A DNA stretch of 6,384 nucleotides from a bacterium (lineage in GTDB: Bacteria; Krumholzibacteriota; Krumholzibacteria; LZORAL124-64-63), in contig VGXH01000110.1 in NCBI GenBank assembly GCA_016873405.1, positions 1 through 6,384 on the forward strand, read 5' to 3'. Below, in pieces: positions 4,032 to 6,384 of the stretch. The position numbers were made by a program, and so were the translations under genes. Each line of letters starts with the position of its first letter. Positions within the stretch are counted from its first letter, which is position 1. Below the pieces are notes generated by a model. It did not search any database. It was given only the letters and a program-made list of their open reading frames with translations, and was not told the DNA's origin.

Positions 4032-6248
4032 CTACTTCGGCTTCTTCGGGCTGTTGAGCATGATGAAGTTCTTCTTCGGCGCCTCGCCCGCGGCCGGCGC
4101 CTCGGGCTCGCTCGCCACCGGGGCCGGCGGGGCGGTGACCGGCTCGGCGACCGCGGCCGGAGCGCCGTCGCCGGCCGGCGCCTTCTTCTTCGGGCGGTTG
4201 AGCATGAAGATGTTCGAGCCGTCCGGCTCGACGCCGTCCGCCGGTGCCGGTTCCGCGGCGGCGGGCGCGGCGGGCGCGGCGGGTTCAGCGGGCGCGGCCG
4301 CCGGCGGCGGCGCCGCGGCAGCCGGTTCCGCCGGTGCCGCCGGCGGGGCCGGCCTGGCGGTCCGCGGCTTGTTCAGCAGGAAGACATTGCCGTTGCTGCC
4401 GCCGTCGGCCAGGGGCTGGGCGTGGCCCCGGGTCGGCGCCGTCGGCGCGTTCGGCTCGGTCGTTGTCGGCGCGTTCAGCTCGGGCGTGGCCGGCGGCTGG
4501 GCCGGCGCGGCCGTCGCGGGCGCAGGCGCCGCGGTCGGCTGGGCGGTCGGCGCGGCATCGTCGCCCAGCACCTCGGCCACCGACGGCTTGCGACGCGGCT
4601 TGCCCAGCATGAAGACGTTGCCGTTGCTGCCGCCGTCGGCAGGCGCCGGCGTGGCCGCCGCCGGTGGCGCGGGGCCGGCGCCCGGCGCCGCGGGCCGGGC
4701 CGCCTCGGCGATGGCGGCGCTGGTGGTCTCGGCGACCTCCCGCGGACTGGGCTCGGGCGCGACCGGATCGTCGGCGAGCTGGGCGGCCGGAGCGGCCGGC
4801 GCGAGCGGCACCGCAGGCGCGGGCGGCGCCACCGCGACCGGCGGCGGCGGCGCGCTCGCCGCCGGCCAGACGGCCGCAGGCGACTCGAACGCGGGCGCGG
4901 CGACGGATCGGGTCGTCGCCGTCCCGGGCTGCACCCGGCGCGGCGGATCGAGCATCAGCTGCCCGAGGCTCTGCGAGACCTTGTTGATGGCGGCGACGTT
5001 CTTGATGATCTGCCCGATCGCTTCCTCGTACTGGCGCGCCGTGGCCAGCACCTCGCCCACCGTGTGGTCGATCTCGGCAGTGGCGCGGTGGGTCTGCTGC
5101 GCGAGGCCCTTGACCTCCTGCGCGACCACGGACGTGAACGCCTCGCCGGTGCGGCCCGTCCGGACGGCTTCGCCGTCGATCTGCGTGGCCACCTGCCGCG
5201 TGCGCAGCGCGAGCTGCGTGACGCGTTCGACGATGCGGCTCATCTCGCGGGCGGAGTCGACCAGTTCGCCGGCGGCCTCGGCCGTGAACGAGGCGGCGTT
5301 GTTCGCATTGCGGACGATCTTGTGGCCCTCGGCCGTGTCTTGCGCCATCTCGTTCAGCGAGTAGAGCATGCCCTGCAACGCGAATCCGACCGACTCGATC
5401 GCCTGGCGCATCTTCTCGGAGTTGCCCGCGATGTTGTTCATGTCGACCGAGAGCTGGTCGACCGCGGCGCTGACGTTCTCGAAGTCGATGATCGGCGCGT
5501 ATGGCGCCGCGCGGCCGCCGCGCGCGCCGCGAGACGGCGCCGACTCGGCGTAGTCGGGCGCGCGCGACGTCACCGGCGCCAGCGGGCGCGCCTCGACCGG
5601 GCCGGTGCGGGCGGCGGCCGGACGCCGGGCCGGCCACAGGCGCGCGGCCAGCAGGACGAGCCAGGCCAATCCGAGTCCGGCGGCGGCCAGCATGGCGTAG
5701 CCCGCCGTCTGTGCGCGCCGGTGCGCAGCCTGGCGGATGCCGTCGGCCGCGGCCTGCAGGTGCTGCGACAACTCGGCGTGGCTATGGGCCAGCCCGGCCA
5801 GGGCCTGCTGCCCCGCCGCGCTGTAGGCGGAGAACTGGCCCGCGGCCAGGTCGGCCAGCGGGGCGCCTGTCTCCAGCCAGACGTGCGAGGCCAGTTCCAG
5901 CGCGTGGCGCGCGGCCGTGTCCGACACGCGCGGCACGCGCCGTGCGTGCCCGTCCGCCAGCGTCACCTGTCCGCCGGCCAGCAGCGCCCCGAGTCCCTGG
6001 TCGAACTGCCCGATCGCCAGGCCGAGCGACGTGCGCGCGGTGACGACCTGATCGCGGCTCGTGCCCGTGGCCAGCGAGTCCGCCCAGGTCGCCAGCGTCC
6101 CGACCAGCGTCTGCTGGCGCGCGGTCACCTCCAGCTGCGCGACCTCGGCGCCGCCCCGGCGCCGATCGACGCCGAGATAGCCCACGGCCGCCAGCAGCAG
6201 CGCGCCGATCACGACCAGGGACAGGGTCTGCTTCCGTCTGTTCGGCAT
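4032..6248 (-). CDS. Methyl-accepting chemotaxis-like transmembrane protein with PilJ-type sensor region and repeat-bearing Ala/Pro-rich tail
   Basis: 738 residues, start ATG with GGAGG 6 bases upstream. Seen, in order: basic N-terminus (R4, R5, K6); TM1 about 9-27; a mostly helical extracytoplasmic region about 28-181, with a stretch near 70-95 (FDQGLGALLAGG) like the N-terminal domain of type IV pilus chemoreceptors; TM2 about 182-203; a Pro/Arg-rich linker 204-250 without a recognisable HAMP; a coiled coil about 257-432 with the MCP return-helix signature SVVAQEVKGLAQQTHRATAE (373-392); then an Ala/Pro-rich, probably disordered tail 433-738. The tail holds four copies of a motif of the form N-[VIF]-[FI]-[ML]-L-[NG]-x-P. 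Known: MCPs signal through CheW/CheA at the hairpin tip; here the tip (346-372) keeps E360, R363 and G365 but has lost the LLALNAA core. Inferred: a membrane sensor whose output may use the tail motifs, with or without CheA. A sigma-28-like promoter points to the motility regulon. Receptor class is fairly sure; ligand and output are unknown. Confidence 0.8.
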   Translation of the reverse strand: MPNRRKQTLSLVVIGALLLAAVGYLGVDRRRGGAEVAQLEVTARQQTLVGTLATWADSLATGTSRDQVVTARTSLGLAIGQFDQGLGALLAGGQVTLADGHARRVPRVSDTAARHALELASHVWLETGAPLADLAAGQFSAYSAAGQQALAGLAHSHAELSQHLQAAADGIRQAAHRRAQTAGYAMLAAAGLGLAWLVLLAARLWPARRPAAARTGPVEARPLAPVTSRAPDYAESAPSRGARGGRAAPYAPIIDFENVSAAVDQLSVDMNNIAGNSEKMRQAIESVGFALQGMLYSLNEMAQDTAEGHKIVRNANNAASFTAEAAGELVDSAREMSRIVERVTQLALRTRQVATQIDGEAVRTGRTGEAFTSVVAQEVKGLAQQTHRATAEIDHTVGEVLATARQYEEAIGQIIKNVAAINKVSQSLGQLMLDPPRRVQPGTATTRSVAAPAFESPAAVWPAASAPPPPVAVAPPAPAVPLAPAAPAAQLADDPVAPEPSPREVAETTSAAIAEAARPAAPGAGPAPPAAATPAPADGGSNGNVFMLGKPRRKPSVAEVLGDDAAPTAQPTAAPAPATAAPAQPPATPELNAPTTTEPNAPTAPTRGHAQPLADGGSNGNVFLLNKPRTARPAPPAAPAEPAAAAPPPAAAPAEPAAPAAPAAAEPAPADGVEPDGSNIFMLNRPKKKAPAGDGAPAAVAEPVTAPPAPVASEPEAPAAGEAPKKNFIMLNSPKKPK
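4035..4076 (-). repeat. Tail motif copy 4 (residues 725-738, protein C-terminus)
   Basis: KKNFIMLNSPKKPK, the last 14 residues of the chemoreceptor-like protein. It aligns without gaps to the core of copies 1-3 (N-x-x-M-L-N-x-P-K-K). Its terminal position recalls C-terminal docking peptides of chemoreceptors, but the sequence is unlike the CheR/CheB pentapeptide NWETF. Confidence 0.65.
4176..4223 (-). repeat. Tail motif copy 3 (residues 676-691)
   Basis: DGSNIFMLNRPKKKAP, flanked on both sides by Ala/Pro-rich linker. Its core Asn lies 48 residues before that of copy 4 and 58 after that of copy 2. Confidence 0.75.
4350..4406 (-). repeat. Tail motif copy 2 (residues 615-633)
   Basis: DGGSNGNVFLLNKPRTARP. 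At DNA level bases 4380-4409 match copy 1 at 29 of 30 positions. Its core Asn lies 77 residues after that of copy 1. Confidence 0.8.
4584..4637 (-). repeat. Tail motif copy 1 (residues 538-555)
   Basis: DGGSNGNVFMLGKPRRKP, the most N-terminal copy. It is preceded by about 105 residues of Ala/Pro-rich linker and followed by the more polar stretch SVAEVLGDDAA. Confidence 0.8.
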
Positions 6249-6254
6249 CGCGTT

Positions 6255-6259
6255 CCTCC
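6255..6259 (-). promoter_or_regulatory. Ribosome binding site of the chemoreceptor-like gene
   Basis: GGAGG on the - strand, 6 bases before the ATG at 6248-6246. It is the best Shine-Dalgarno match in the window and fixes the start just before the basic/TM1 segment. Confidence 0.75.
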
Positions 6260-6303
6260 ATGAAGCCGCAGGGCAGGCCGTCGGGCCCGCCGCACCGCGT
6301 TCC

Positions 6304-6330
6304 TTATCGGCACCGGCGGCAGCGTGTTGA
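6304..6330 (-). promoter_or_regulatory. Sigma-28 (FliA)-type promoter for the chemoreceptor-like gene
   Basis: On the - strand TCAACACG (6330-6323), an 11-base spacer and GCCGATAA (6311-6304). The known flagellar sigma-28 consensus is TAAAGTTT-N11-GCCGATAA: the -10 matches 8 of 8, the spacer is exact, and the -35 core TCAA matches TAAA at 3 of 4. The predicted leader is roughly 50 bases, ending in the GGAGG site. Chemoreceptor genes are typical sigma-28 targets. The remaining upstream bases (6331-6384) show nothing further. Confidence 0.6.
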
Positions 6331-6384
6331 GTCCGATCGCGACCTGGGCAGGGAGCGGTTCCCCCGGCCCGCCGACGGCGTTAT

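Noticed and set aside
4250..4900. GC-rich short tandem-like words in the receptor tail as a DNA satellite or CRISPR-like array.
   Set aside because: They encode irregular Ala/Pro-rich linker without fixed unit length or spacer structure; only the four motif islands repeat meaningfully.
3910..5364. A long + strand open frame (about 484 codons) opposite the receptor tail.
   Set aside because: It is the antisense of the Ala/Pro-rich coding sequence, giving Gly/Ala/Ser-rich text with no family similarity or ribosome site. GC-rich codon use keeps antisense frames open.
4422..6263. A 613-codon + strand open frame opposite the receptor gene.
   Set aside because: Arg/Gly-rich shadow of the - strand gene. 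The opposite strand has TM segments, an MCP signature, a ribosome site and a promoter.

Overview
The window is very GC-rich, with strong G/C bias at third codon positions. It is almost fully coding and shows no mobile element, CRISPR array or stable RNA gene. It holds five protein-coding loci: two on the + strand in the left quarter, and three on the - strand filling the rest, so the two groups converge near 1458-1533. The lipoprotein signal peptide and a two-TM chemoreceptor-like protein behind a sigma-28-like promoter suggest a motile, probably diderm, high-GC bacterium. The sequence alone does not fix the phylum.

Left, + strand: bases 1-567 are the 3' part of a flavin nitroreductase-superfamily gene. 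It resembles the iodotyrosine deiodinase (IYD) branch and keeps the Glu/Tyr/Lys lid triad with human spacing. At 630-1457 a carbon-nitrogen hydrolase (nitrilase superfamily) gene follows, probably in the same operon. Its frame is broken by one in-frame TAA at 1014-1016, with perfectly recognisable family sequence on both sides, so it is annotated as a pseudogene, possibly a very recent one or a sequence error.

Middle, - strand: a PLP-dependent aromatic-L-amino-acid decarboxylase (2463-3911) is followed, with a 4-base GTGA stop/start overlap, by a DUF1684 lipoprotein (1534-2466). The two are almost certainly cotranscribed and translationally coupled. A 15-bp perfect inverted repeat (3975-4008) separates this pair from the gene upstream.

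Right, - strand: 4032-6248 encodes a 738-residue chemoreceptor-like protein. It has two TM segments flanking a PilJ-type helical sensor region, no recognisable HAMP, and a short methyl-accepting-type coiled coil with an eroded signalling tip. A ~300-residue Ala/Pro-rich tail carries four spaced copies of a short motif (N-x-[FI]-[ML]-L-[NG]-x-P-[RK]), the last at the extreme C-terminus. A good sigma-28 (FliA) promoter match sits upstream. This receptor with a repeated tail motif is the most unusual item in the window.

Functional links between the blocks are weak. The IYD-like flavoprotein and the decarboxylase both plausibly act on aromatic amino acids, but they are in different, convergent transcription units.
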